A DNA stretch of 64,000 nt from Candidatus Altimarinota bacterium (GTDB lineage Bacteria > Patescibacteriota > Gracilibacteria > BD1-5 > UBA2023), in assembly GCA_023230505.1 (NCBI GenBank), contig JALNXF010000002.1, positions 91,348 to 155,347 on the forward strand, given 5' to 3'. Under the pieces are notes generated by a model. The model was not told the DNA's origin, did no database searches, and saw nothing but the letters and a program-made list of their open reading frames with translations. Below, in pieces: positions 29,533-40,317 of the stretch; within the stretch, counting starts at the first letter, position 1; each line of letters begins with the position of its first letter. Position numbers and translations under genes: made by a program.

Positions 29533-30003
29533 TTAACCAATAATTTCAACTCATTTCCAGACTCAGTGTAAGTTACAACTTAGCCTAACTTCAAAAAATT
29601 CAAGTCCTGATACATCAAACTCAAATTCTTGGCTTACATCTGGCAATGCTACCATTTCAACTTCATCGATATTTTCATCAAAAAGTCATAAATATTCTAT
29701 AAAATGTTCATCTTCTGTCGGATGTAAATTATCCTCATCTCAAATTCTAACTATAATTTTATCTCAAACTCTTCTATAAAATGGAGTATGTTTTTCTTCT
29801 CCTGGAGTCATTAGTTCGATGGTTGGCGGTTCATTTATAACAGGAACTAGCTCAACAAAAGAATCTTTACTTTCCCCACAAACTGGGCAAACCCAGTCTT
29901 CCCTAATTTCAAAAAAATCAGTTCCAGGCTCAATTTCTTGCTCCATATCTCATATATAAGGATTGTAAATATATCTACAACCAGTACAAGTAAACTTTAA
30001 CAT
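29533..30003 (-). CDS. Rubredoxin / superoxide reductase-like fusion
   Basis: The 156-residue protein has an N-terminal rubredoxin: [12 protein letters not shown] and, about 30 residues on, [11 protein letters not shown], giving the four iron-binding cysteines. The C-terminal ~75 residues look like the superoxide reductase (desulfoferrodoxin) iron site: [17 protein letters not shown] and RLSCNLHGVW, supplying His ligands and the Cys-x-x-His of the Fe(His)4Cys centre. It should reduce superoxide to peroxide, with the rubredoxin domain delivering electrons internally. Both halves are visible; the fusion is unusual because desulfoferrodoxin normally carries a desulforedoxin N-domain. Confidence 0.85.
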
Positions 30004-30079
30004 TTTTCTAAAATTAATTCTAATATACGCCACTATATTCAAAAAAGCTAAACTTTCAATTAAATTTATTTAATTATTT

Positions 30080-30135
30080 TCTATTTACATTTTATTTATT
30101 TTACATATATTCAAATTATGAGTAAAATTTAATAT
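30080..30135 (+). repeat. Upstream-region duplication, copy 1
   Basis: About 55 bases ending at the galU start recur almost identically at 31027-31082 (upstream of the next gene); the last 35 bases are identical in both. It probably carries the promoter of galU, and duplicated as a unit. Confidence 0.85.
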
Positions 30136-31012
30136 GAAAAATATGAAAAAAATTACAAAATGTATAATTCCAGCTGCTTGATTTGGAACTAGATTTTTAC
30201 CTGCGACAAAGGCACAACCAAAAGAAATGCTTCCAATAGTTGATAAACCAGTAATTCAATATCTCGTAGAAGAGGCTGTGGCGTCAGGAATTGAGGATAT
30301 TATTATAATTACAGGAAGATGAAAAAGAAGTATAGAAGATCATTTTGATACATCTTTTGAACTTGAATATACCCTAGTTGAAAAATGAAAAATTAAAGAA
30401 CTTAAAGAAGTAGAGCAAATTTCTATGATGGCCAACATTGCATATGTAAGACAACCAGTTCCAAGATGAGATTGAGATGCTATTTTAAGAGCAAGGCATT
30501 TTATATGAAATGAACCATTTTTAGTATTATTTTGAGATGATTTAATAAAATGAGAAGCCCCAGGAGCAAAGCAATTAATCGATGCATATTATAGAAAAAA
30601 TGCACCAATAATCGCACTAGAAAAAGTGGGTAATGAAGAAGTTTCAAGTTACTGAATAGTTGAATCTAGTTATAATGAAGACAATATCCATGTAGTATCA
30701 AATTTCAAAGAAAAACCAAAACCCTCTGAAACAAAATCAAGATTATGAGTTATATGAAAATATGTTTTAACTCCAGATATTTTTGATTATTTACTAAAAG
30801 CTCCAGTATGAAAAGATGGAGAAATTAGGCTTGCCGATGCTTTTTCTTTAATGTTAAAAGAAAAAGATATTTATTGATTAGAAATGCAATGAAAAAGATA
30901 TGATACATGAGATAAATTTTGATTTCTAAAGGCTACGATAGATTTTGCACTAGATAAAGAAGATTTATGACCAAAATTAATGGAATTCCTAAAAACTAAA
31001 ACCTCAAAATAA
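30134..31012 (+). CDS. galU: UTP-glucose-1-phosphate uridylyltransferase
   Basis: The 292-residue protein has the nucleotidyltransferase signature [26 protein letters not shown], the VRQPVPRGDGDAIL motif, LVLFGDDLI metal site and [13 protein letters not shown] [10 protein letters not shown], all characteristic of bacterial GalU (about 290-300 residues). It makes UDP-glucose for surface polysaccharide. Start at ATG 30134; an alternative ATG lies four codons on. Read through about ten TGA codons. The duplicated promoter region lies directly upstream. Confidence 0.93.
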
Positions 31013-31026
31013 TTAATAAAATATAA

Positions 31027-31082
31027 TCTATTTACATTTTAAATATTTTACATATATTCAAATTATGAGTAAAATTTAATAT
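31027..31082 (+). repeat. Upstream-region duplication, copy 2
   Basis: This copy lies 8 bases upstream of the gene at 31090 and is nearly identical to 30080-30135 before galU. Both copies keep TTTACAT and an ATGAGTAAAATTTAATAT tail, so both genes may share one regulatory input. Confidence 0.85.
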
Positions 31083-31089
31083 TTAATTT

Positions 31090-31680
31090 ATGAGCAAAAT
31101 AATTAGATTAGATTGATACAAAAAAGAAAAAGAAGGTGACAAATTAGATAGAAGAATTTTGACTAAATCTATAGAAGAATATCTAGTTTTAGCGAAAAAA
31201 TTTAAAGAAGAAGTAACAAATATTTTAGACAGAAGAGATTGAATCCTGAGAATTACTCAGGAAGAATTAGAGAAAATTTTTAAAAATAGTATCCTAGATT
31301 TTTTAATCAAAAAAAGGCAAATTTCATCAGAATTATTTATGTGTGGAGATTATGTTTCAATAATACTTAGAAAATTTATATGTTGAGATATTGATTTACA
31401 TAAATTCACACAAGATTTCTTGGAAGAATGAGATTGGAAGTGAGCTTGAGATATTAATCTAGTTAAATATATTTATTGAGTTTAAAATAAAAAAAGAGAA
31501 GTTAATACTACAAATGATTATAAAAATAGGGCTTCCCAAATGTATTACAATGCCTATACTAGATGACAACTGGAACTTTGATATAATTTAGCGAGAAATC
31601 TTGATGATCTTGATAAAATAGTAGATTTACCGACATTTTTAAAAAGGGTTATACCTCCAAACATAGCATTGGTAGGCTAA
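31090..31680 (+). pseudogene. Unknown gene interrupted by in-frame TAA
   Basis: From ATG 31090 the frame encodes 131 residues (MSKIIRLDGYKKEKEGD...) to a TAA at 31483-31485. The same frame then stays open for 64 more codons, read through two TGA(Gly), with coherent composition (NDYKNRASQMYYNAYTRGQL), to TAA at 31680. Together this would be a 196-residue protein. Either a nonsense mutation has split the gene, or the two parts are separate, or TAA is read through. No family is recognised. The promoter region is a duplicate of that of galU. Confidence 0.5.
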
Positions 31681-31704
31681 AAAAATAGATTCTTCAAAAA
31701 AATA

Positions 31705-31732
31705 TTGACATTCAAATAAAATTATCTATAAA
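31705..31732 (+). promoter_or_regulatory. Sigma-70-like promoter
   Basis: TTGACA at 31705-31710 and TATAAA at 31727-31732 with a 16-base spacer lie about 35 bases before the gene at 31767. Just after the -10 is GACGGTCG, a short palindrome that might be an operator. Confidence 0.6.
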
Positions 31733-31766
31733 TAGACGGTCGTTTTTAATTTTTAACTTAAAAATT

Positions 31767-32579
31767 ATGGTCTTATTTTCAGTTGATTCTAGAGCAAATA
31801 GTGCACTTTTAGACGAGGCATATCAAACAATAATTTCTGCAGAAAATAAAAGTGAAATTGAAATGGAAAAAGTTAAAAATCTAGTATTTAATTTACTGGA
31901 TTTACATCTTAACTGAAATGAGAAAAATTGAACAAATTGATCAATTGAAAAAGTTAGAGATTTAATGGAAAAATTTAAGCAAAATTTAAGCAATGATGAT
32001 TTTAAAGCCATAAGCCATTGGGAAATATTGGCAAGTTGCAGGGATATATGGACTACTGGATTAAAAAAAATTTGAATTAAAAAAATTAGAGTGTGATCTA
32101 GATATAATATAGTTTGAATTGATATGATTACAAAAGAATTGCTGGAATTAAAAGAACTACAAGAGTCAATTATTCAATCTTTTGCGATTGAAAGAAAATA
32201 TGAACTAAGATATGGTCAAATGTGCAAATCATTTAAACTAGCTGCCACAAAATTAGGAATTCTAGAGGTTGAAAAGGAAGATGAACATTTCCAAGAAGAA
32301 ACAGTAGAATCTGTAGAAAAAAACTGAAGTACAACTTATGACTCAACTATTGTAACTTTCATGTCAGGTAAAATAGAAATTCTAGACAATATTGCTCATT
32401 CTAAAATAGAAAAATGAGATAAATTTAAATTTATCTATGCCGACCCAGAGTACAAAACTCAACTTCAAATAAGACTTCTTAACTGAAGCTGACAAAAGGT
32501 TCAAGAATGGGTATCCTTAGAATATATCGAACTTCAAAAAGAAGACAGAACGAACTTTGTGGAGATTGTGAGGGGGTAG
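31767..32579 (+). CDS. Hypothetical protein
   Basis: The 270-residue soluble protein has a helical N-terminal two thirds with charged repeats (EKVKNLVFNLLDLHL, RDLMEKFKQNLS) and a C-terminal ~70 residues of beta character (IVTFMSGKIEILDN, FKFIYADPEYKTQLQIRLL). About ten glycines are TGA. No family is recognised. It has its own promoter and a terminator after it, so it is a single-gene unit. TTAAC lies 9 bases before ATG. Confidence 0.65.
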
Positions 32580-32600
32580 GAATTACTATAATTTTACGAA

Positions 32601-32630
32601 AATATTAGCCGAAGGCTAATATTTTTTTGT
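32601..32630 (+). terminator. Rho-independent terminator
   Basis: The stem AATATTAGCC / GGCTAATATT with a GAA loop is followed by a run of T, 20 bases after the stop at 32579. Confidence 0.88.
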
Positions 32631-32718
32631 TGTGGAAATAATATGTTGATTTATGTGAGGATTGGGATATAATTTTACTTAAATTAAGAAGTAATATATT
32701 CCAAATAATATTAAGAAT

Positions 32719-33696
32719 ATGATTTATAAAATTGAATGAGAAATATATTGAAATAAAAATTTATTGGTAAATAATCAGGAAACTATGTTGTTTGATTGAT
32801 TTTATATTTCAAAAGATGAATGAACAAACTGATTTCCTTGATTGTTAAAAAATTATTTAAAATATAAATTTAGTTTTTATTTTAATTTTAATTGAAATAA
32901 TCTTAATTACATATGAAACAACGAAAGAAGTCTTAGATTTTTGGCTCAAGATAATATAGAAATAGAATTATCCATTTTTTGATTAACAAGAAATATTTCA
33001 GTTGTTAGTTGGATTTTAAGTTGAGTAAATGAATATGAAAACAATGACAAAATATTTCATAATTTGTGATATTTGGTAAATGATAATTTTTGTTGGAATT
33101 ATTATAAAAAAGCACATGAAGAAATTTTAAATAATCCAAATAATTTTAATTGATACAAATTTAGATTATCTAACTTGGAAGTTACTCCGTGAACTTCATT
33201 GATATCAAAATATCAAGAAATTATAAAAAATAAACAAATATTATTAAAACTAGATAATGAAGAATTACTAACCCAAATCAATTATTATAATAATTGATTA
33301 TTTCTTGAAAATCATGGTTTTATGTCAGATGCATTTAATTATTTCTATAAAATTATAGAAATTGAAGAAAATAAATTTGAAAAAGTGATTTTGATTAAAA
33401 AAAGTGATTTAATAAAGAAAATTAGTGACCTTATGTCTGAAATTAATGAAGAAATAAATTTAGAAACTTTCAGACAGGAAATAATTGATGAACAAAAAAA
33501 AGAGAGATGAAATGAGATAAGAACAGAGATTTTTAATAAATATAATTTGTCTTGAAAAATAGAAGATTTCAATATTTTAAGAAAAATAAGATGAAAATTT
33601 AGTCATCAGTCTTGAATGAAATATATATATTCAGAAAATTATGAAATTTGAAAAGAATTTGCATTAGAAATAATTCTAAAGAAAATTTCAATATAA
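32719..33696 (+). CDS. ApeA-like HEPN-domain protein
   Basis: The 325-residue protein begins with a beta-rich part (IYKIEGEIYGNKNLLVN) and ends with a helical part containing FNILRKIRGKFSHQS, where R-G-K-F-S-H gives the R-x4-H HEPN ribonuclease motif. The order (beta N-domain, C-terminal HEPN) and the LRK(I/L)R-x-K motif recall ApeA proteins, known for anti-phage abortive infection. That family call is from motif memory. It is next to a phage-type KilA-N gene. About 20 TGA(Gly) codons are present, so the gene has fully adapted to, or evolved in, the recoded genome. Confidence 0.6.
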
Positions 33697-33765
33697 TAAT
33701 TTGACTTTAAAAATAATATTTATATACTTGGTATATAAAGTGATTAATTTTTAACTCACAAATCT

Positions 33766-34629
33766 ATGTCAAAAATACTTCCATTATGAAAAATTCAAGT
33801 TAATGAACTAGTTATCTCAGTTATACAAATAGATAATAAAGATTATATAAATCTTACAGAAATGTTAAAAGACTATTCTGAAGATAGTATAAAAAATTGG
33901 ATGAAAAATAAAGATACTCTTGAATTCCTTTGAGCTTGGGAAAGTTTGTATAATCCAGATTTTAGAACGGTCGAATTCGACCGTTTAAGAAATGAGGCTT
34001 GAACAAATAGATTTTTAATGTCTGTTTCTAAATGGAAAGAAGCTACAAATGCTATTTGAATATTCTCAAAAAAATGAAAATATTGAGCTTGAACTTTTGC
34101 ACACAAAGATATCGCTTTTGAATTTGCTAGTTGGTTAAGTCCAATTTTCAAACTTTATATCATAAAAGAATTTGATAGATTAAAGACAAATGAGGCAATT
34201 ATTCAGAAAATAGAATGGAATACAAACAGAATTTTATCAAAAGTAAATCATTTTATACATACAGATTCTATAAAAGAAAATTTAGTTTTACCTAAAAAAC
34301 TATCTCCGAAAGATATTTGACTTGTTTATGCTAGTGAACTTGATTTATTAAATATCGCATTATTTTGATTAACAGCGAAAGAATGGGAATTAAAAAATCA
34401 AAAACTTTTAAAAACTTGAAATATGAGAGACTTTGCAACAACTGAACAACTAGTAGTTTTATCAAATCTTGAAAGTTATAATGCAGAACTTATAAAAAAT
34501 TGATTTAAACAAGCTGAAAGATTAAAAATATTAAATAAAACCGCAATTGAGCAAATGAAATCACTTTTGGAAAATAAAAATATAAAAAGTATAAAAAGTC
34601 TTTGAGAGAATAATAATTTTTTAAACTAA
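33766..34629 (+). CDS. KilA-N domain protein
   Basis: The 287-residue protein has a KilA-N domain in the first ~130 residues: YINLTEMLKDY (NxTxM-type start), RFLMSVSKWKEATNAIGIFSKKGKYGAGTFAHKDIAFEFASWLSP, the classic phage DNA-binding module, and IFKLYIIKEFDRLK. The C-terminal ~150 residues are helical and include LLNIALFGLTAKEWE, as in bacterial chromosomal KilA-N proteins. It probably binds DNA. TTAAC lies 10 bases before ATG. It sits between the HEPN gene and gyrA, a small phage- or defence-related pocket. Confidence 0.88.
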
Positions 34630-34737
34630 GAAGTATTACTTTAACCCTCAAAAAAAATCTTTCAAAATTAACTTGTAAAAAATATAAAAATGAGTATATT
34701 CAAGCTATTATTTTAGCAATTATATACTTATTTTTTT

Positions 34738-37317
34738 ATGTCTGAAAATATTGATTTAGAAAATGGGGAATTATTCCCAGAAGAGCCAGTAGTAAGCGGT
34801 AATCCAAACGCAATAATTTACACTTGAGACAAGGCAAGATCTATCGTGGAAGAAATGGAGACTTGTTACCTTGATTATGCGATGTCGGTAATCGTTCAAA
34901 GAGCTTTACCGGATATTCGTGATTGATTGAAGCCAGTTCACCGCCGTATTCTTTATGCTATGCATGAGGGATGATTGAGAGCAAGCGGTAAACACCGTAA
35001 ATCAGCGAGAGTTGTCTGAGATGTACTTTGAAAATATCATCCACATGGAGATAGCTCTGTGTATGAGGCAATGGTAAGAATGGCACAATATTTCAGTATG
35101 AGATATATGCTAGTTGATGGGCAATGAAATTTCTGATCTATGGATTGAGATGGAGCTGCTGCGATGCGTTATACTGAGGTAAAAATGGCAAAAATCACTG
35201 AATATATGTTGGCTGATATTGATAAAGATACTGTAAATTGGAGAGATAATTATGATGCTAGTACTAAGGAACCTGCTGTGCTTCCTGCTAGAATTCCTAA
35301 TTTACTTCTAAACTGAGTAATGGGAATTGCGGTTTGAATGGCGACAAATATTCCACCACATAATTTGACTGAGCTTTTAAATGCACTTATTTACATTATA
35401 AATCACCCAAATAAAGAAGAAATTACAATTGAAGATTTGATGAATTTCATAAAATGACCAGATTTTCCAACTGGATGAATTATTTACAATAAAAAAGATA
35501 TACTAAATGCATATGCAACAGGTAGATGAAGCGTAATTATGAGATGAAAAGCATCAATTGATGAAGCAAAAAACTGAAGAGTGGCAATAATTATTACAGA
35601 AGTTCCGTATCAATTAAATAAATCTACTTTTGTAAGTAAAATTGCAGATTTGGTGAGAGATAAGATAATAGTGGGAATTCATGATATTCGTGATGAATCA
35701 AATAAAGAATTAGTTAGAATTGTAATAGAGCTAAAAAAAGATGCTTTCCCTAAAAAAATTCTAAACCAATTATATAAACTAACTCCACTTCAAACAAGCT
35801 TTTCATTTAATATGATAGCACTTCATGAAGGAGGAATGCAACCAAAATTATTTAATTTACTAGAAATTCTAGAAGAATTTATCGAACACAGAAAAGAAGT
35901 AGTTGCTAGAAGAACGGCTTTTGAGCTAAAAGTAGCTGAAGCTAGAGCTCATATTCTCGAATGATTAAAAATAGCACTAGATAATATTGATGCAATAATT
36001 AAAACAATTAAAGCATCTAAGACAAAAGAAGAAGCTCATGCTAATTTGATGACAAATTTTAATTTATCAGAAAGACAATCTCAAGCAATTCTTGAAATGC
36101 AACTTCAAAAATTATCCGGTCTTGAAAGACAAAAATTAGAAGATGAACTAGCTGAAAAATTATTATTAATAGCTGATTTAAAAGATATTTTAGCTCGCCC
36201 TGAAAGAATTAACAAAATTATAGTTGAGGAATTTGAAGAAATTAAGTCAAGATTTGGGGATGAGAGAAAAACCCTAGTAAATGAGTGAGCAATTGGAGAA
36301 TTTAATCCTCGCGACACAATTCCAAATGAAGATATTGTAATAACATTATCTAAAAATTCATACATAAAAAGAATAAAATCATCGGCTTTCCGCACTCAAA
36401 GAAGATGAGGAAGATGAGTTCAAGTGGCTGTTAAGGACGAGGATGAAGTAAAAATTATTATTTCAACAAAAAATCATAATGACCTACTTTTCTTCACTAA
36501 CACAGGTAGAGTATTTTCACTTCCTGCATACGAAATCCCAGAAACTCAACGCACTGCAAAATGACAACCAATAATTAATTTATTTAATTTACAAAAAGAT
36601 GAGGAAGTTACTTCTATTCTTGATATGACAGAAATTAGTGGTAAACATCTTGTTTTAATCACTAAAAATGCAATCGTAAAAAGACTTGATATTGAAGATG
36701 TAAAAAGTATTAGATCTTCTGGTCTTATCGTAATGAAGCCAAGAGAAAATGATGAACTTGGTTGGGTAAAAGTAACAAATTGAGAAGATAATGTACTTAT
36801 TGTTTCAAAAAAATGAAAAGCAATTCAATTTAATGAAAAAGATGTTCGTGTAATGTGAAGAGCGGCAGCGGGAGTAAGATGAATGAGGATAGCAAAAGAA
36901 GATAAGGTAATTGAAGCTGATGTGGTAAGTGAGTGAGATAAATATGTATTTACCGTTACAGAAAATTGACTTGGTAAAATGACTGATATCGAAGAATATA
37001 GAGAACAAGGAAGATGATGAAGTGGAGTAAAAGTATGAGCAATGACAGCAAAAACTGGAGATATTATTTGAGTAAATTTACTCTCTCAAGAAAAGAAAGA
37101 TAACTGAGAAGTTATGTTAATCTCAAAATCAGGTCAAACAATTAGATTAGCTCTTAAATGACTTAGAGCAACATCTCGTGTAACCCAATGAGTAATTCTC
37201 ACAAAAATAAAATGAAAATCTGATGTACTTACTTCAGCTACAGTAATGGTAGCCGGAGAAGAAGACGAAGAAGCCACTCCAGAGGAAACTAATCAAATTA
37301 ATTTAGAAGTAGAATAA
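34738..37317 (+). CDS. gyrA: DNA gyrase subunit A
   Basis: The 859-residue protein has the GyrA breakage-reunion domain: [29 protein letters not shown], then [11 protein letters not shown] with the catalytic Tyr near residue 145, and a C-terminal domain of pinwheel repeats ([23 protein letters not shown]). QRRGGRGVQ at the start of the C-terminal domain matches the GyrA box (QRRGGKG), which distinguishes gyrase from topoisomerase IV. Dozens of glycines are TGA, including ones in otherwise invariant segments; this gene alone makes the genetic code clear. The length is normal. Confidence 0.96.
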
Positions 37318-37322
37318 AAACT

Positions 37323-37907
37323 ATGCCAAGTAAAACAAGTAACCTTGAAGTAGAAAAAGAAACTATATTTGTTGATGATTATACAAAAGCATCAGTCGAA
37401 GAATTTATCAAAAAAAGTAGAGATTTTTTAAGGGAACATCTAGAATTACTCATCAAAGATATTAATGAAAAGTCTAATTTCAAGTTAAAAGACATATATG
37501 ACACAAAATTTGATCATCTTTTTGCTGTAAAAAAAATTCTTGGTTGATGAAGCTCTTTTTTTGATGATTCAAAATTAAAACCAGTAAATGTAAATAAAGA
37601 AAAAATAAATTTTTTTGAAAATCCCAGATATGTTCTTACTTTATTTATCAGAGATTTAATAGATAATGTAGTTTATAGAGAAGATTTAACATATGAGGCA
37701 TTCAAGAAAATTATAAATGATTTTGAAAAAAGAAAAAATATAAAATTTCAAACTAAAAGAAATTTATTATTATTAGTCTATTGTCTATTAAAAAAAGAAG
37801 CTATAGTAAAAAATCCATCTGTTTCAAATGCGACATATTGTGTACTTGGAGTAGTTACGCATACTTGTAGAATAAGTGTTTTGAATTTACTTTTATGAGA
37901 AGATTAA
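37323..37907 (+). CDS. Hypothetical protein with shared N-terminal leader
   Basis: The 194-residue protein begins MPSKTSNLEVEKE, a version of the leader found on pncA, the VKOR gene and the gene at 47076. The rest is helical and charged with no recognised family; FIRDLIDNVVYRED and LLLLVYCLLKKE are representative. It starts 5 bases after the gyrA stop, so it is probably co-transcribed and translationally coupled. Three or four TGA(Gly) only. Confidence 0.65.
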
Positions 37908-37923
37908 ATATTAACAATTAATT

Positions 37924-38835
37924 ATGTTTTCACCAGAGAAAAAGGCTGTGGTTGTGGCGAGTTTGACAGCAGTTTTACTTATAATTATCAAATGAGTTTT
38001 TGGGGTACTTACTGGAAGTATGGCTATTTTGACGAGTGCAATTGATTCAACTCTTGACTTTTTTGTGAGTTTGATGAATTTTTTTGCTATTAGGAAATCT
38101 GAACAACCTATTGATGAACAATATAATTATTGACATTGAAAAATTGAGGGATTTGGAGCATTAATTGAGGGATTAATTATTTTTATTTCATGAATAACTG
38201 TAATTTATTTTTCATTTTTTAAGATACTTCACAATGAATTTTTACAAAAAACCTCAGAATCTATTTATGTAATGATAATTTCAATTATCATTACATTTTT
38301 ACTTGTAAATTATCTTTCAAATATAGCCCAAAAAACTCAAAGTCTTATAATAAAATCTGATTTACTTCATTATAAGACGGATTTATTTACAAATTTCTGA
38401 ATTATTATAGCTCTAGTTTTTATAAAAATATTTAATTTTCCAGTAATAGATCCAGTAATTTCTATAGCTATAGCTTTTTATATTATTTATTGAAGTATTG
38501 AAATTTTAAAAGATTGATTTGAAATGTTAATGGACAAAAAAATTAGTGATGAACATCTAGATTTTATTAAAGAAATTATCAAAAAACATCCGGAGCTTAC
38601 TGGCTTCCATTTCTTAAAAACCAGAAAATCTGGGAAAAGAAATTTTATAGAATTTCATATAGTTTTTAGAGATGACAATATATCACTTCGTGAAGCTCAC
38701 ACAATAAGTGATGAGCTTGAGGCTTCAATAATAGAAGAAATTCCTCACGCAACAGTTATGATTCACCTTGATTATTTTGATGATAGTCACGATATTAACA
38801 ATCCAAAATTAAGAGAATTTATCGTAAAAAAATAA
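37924..38835 (+). CDS. Cation diffusion facilitator (FieF-like metal efflux)
   Basis: The 303-residue protein has the CDF layout: about six membrane helices in residues 10-210, with SAIDSTLDFFVS in helix 2 and HYKTDLFTN (HxxxD) in helix 5 forming the transport metal site, YNYGHGKIEG in the loop after helix 2, and a C-terminal cytoplasmic ferredoxin-like domain with HTISDELEASI and HATVMIHLDYFD. It exports a divalent metal (Zn, Fe or Mn) in exchange for protons. TTAAC lies 8 bases before the ATG. Normal length. Confidence 0.92.
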
Positions 38836-38850
38836 ATTATATTTTAATTT

Positions 38851-38892
38851 TTCTCCCTCTCTACTCGTGGAGAGGGTTGGGGTGAGGGTTTT
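38851..38892 (-). repeat. Dispersed GAGAGGGTTGGGGT element, copy 3
   Basis: On the minus strand it gives CCCTCTCC...GAGAGGGAG followed by AAAAAT. It abuts the glyS stop codon (38891-38893), so it is the terminator of the minus-strand GlyRS/PyrH operon and also lies 15 bases after the convergent CDF gene. Confidence 0.8.
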
Positions 38893-40282
38893 AAATTTTT
38901 CCTCTAAAATATTCTTCTAGTTCTGTTATTTTCACTAAATCTTGTGCCATTGTATCTCTATCTCTTACTGTAACTAATCAATTATTATAATTCTCACTAT
39001 CAATTGTCACACAAAATGGTGTACCAATCTCATCAAATCTAAAATATCTCTTACCAATGGCTCCAGTATCATCGTATTCACACATATAATTCTTACTCAA
39101 AAGACTATAAATCTCTCCGGCTTCCACATTTAGTTTTTTAACAATTGGTAAAATTGCAATTTTAATTGGAGCTAAACTCGGTTTTAATCTAAGCACGATT
39201 CTTTCTCACTCTTCTGTCTCAATTTTATCATAAGCATTTGCTAATGTTGCTAGTACCAATCTAGATAATCAAATAGATGGTTCAATTACATAAGGAATAA
39301 ATTTTCTACTTGTAAAAGGGTCAAAATAACTCATATCTTGCTTAGATAAGGTCATATGAGCCTTTAGGTCATAGTCAGTTCTGTTTGCTAGAGTTGAGAT
39401 TTCTCACCAACCAAACGGAAATAAAAATTCGAAATCTCCTGCTCTTTTTGAATAATGAGGAAGTCAATCTTTTGGAATTTCCACAAATCTAACTTTGTCT
39501 TGATTTAATCCTAAAACTTCGGTAAAAAATCTAGTTTCTTCCGCGAGCCACATAGAAAAATTGGCTTCATCTGTTCCTGGTTCACAAAAATATTCTATTT
39601 CAATTTGTTCAAATTCCCTGGTTCTAAATATAAAATTCCCTGGAGTTATCTCATTTCTAAAAGCCTTTCCACATTGAGCTACTCAAAAAGGTAGCTTTCT
39701 TCTACTGGTTCTTAGAATATTTGGGAAATCCACAAAAATTCATTGAGCCGTTTCTGGTCTTAGATAAGACAAGCTTGAATTATCCTCATTTACTCATAAT
39801 TGAGTTTTTAACATTAGATTAAATCTAACAACATCTGCAAAATTTCTTTCGCCACAATTTGGACATTCTAGATGTCAAGCTTTTGTATAATTATTTAAAT
39901 CCTCACTTGGAGTTTTGTCTCCTGCCCAGTTTTCTGGCAATATACAATTTGCATCTTTTTCAATTTTAGCCTCTATTAATTTGTCTGCTCTATGTCTAGT
40001 ATGACATCATTTACATTCTACTAATGGGTCTGAAAATCATCCAACATGCCCTGACGCAACCCATGTTTGTGGATTCATTAATATTGCAGCATCAAGATAG
40101 ACAACATCTGTTCTTTTTTGAATAAATTCCTTCATCCAAGCATTTTTAATATTTTCTTTTAGGATTGAACCATAAGGACCATAATCCCAGCTATTTGCAA
40201 GTCAACCATAAATTTCTGATCCTGGATATACAAAACCGCGTGTTTTTGCTAGTTCTACTATATCTTTCATTTCTACTGCCAT
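38891..40282 (-). CDS. glyS: Glycyl-tRNA synthetase
   Basis: The 463-residue protein is a class II synthetase of the single-chain alpha2 type: [17 protein letters not shown] near the start, [11 protein letters not shown] (zinc-like cysteines), motif 2 [14 protein letters not shown] and motif 3 [13 protein letters not shown], and a C-terminal anticodon-binding domain. It charges glycine onto tRNA-Gly; in this organism it must also charge the UCA-anticodon tRNA at 47758, so it has to tolerate a changed anticodon. TGA codons occur in its own reading frame, so its synthesis depends on the tRNA it charges. Confidence 0.95.
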
Positions 40283-40317
40283 AATATTTTATTTAAATTA
40301 TAAATTATTTTATTTAA

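Noticed and set aside
34738..37317. Apparent series of small or degraded genes (fragments throughout, here within gyrA)
   Set aside because: The breaks are all TGA. Read as glycine they give one intact GyrA. The same applies to nearly every native gene, so this is recoding and not pseudogenisation.
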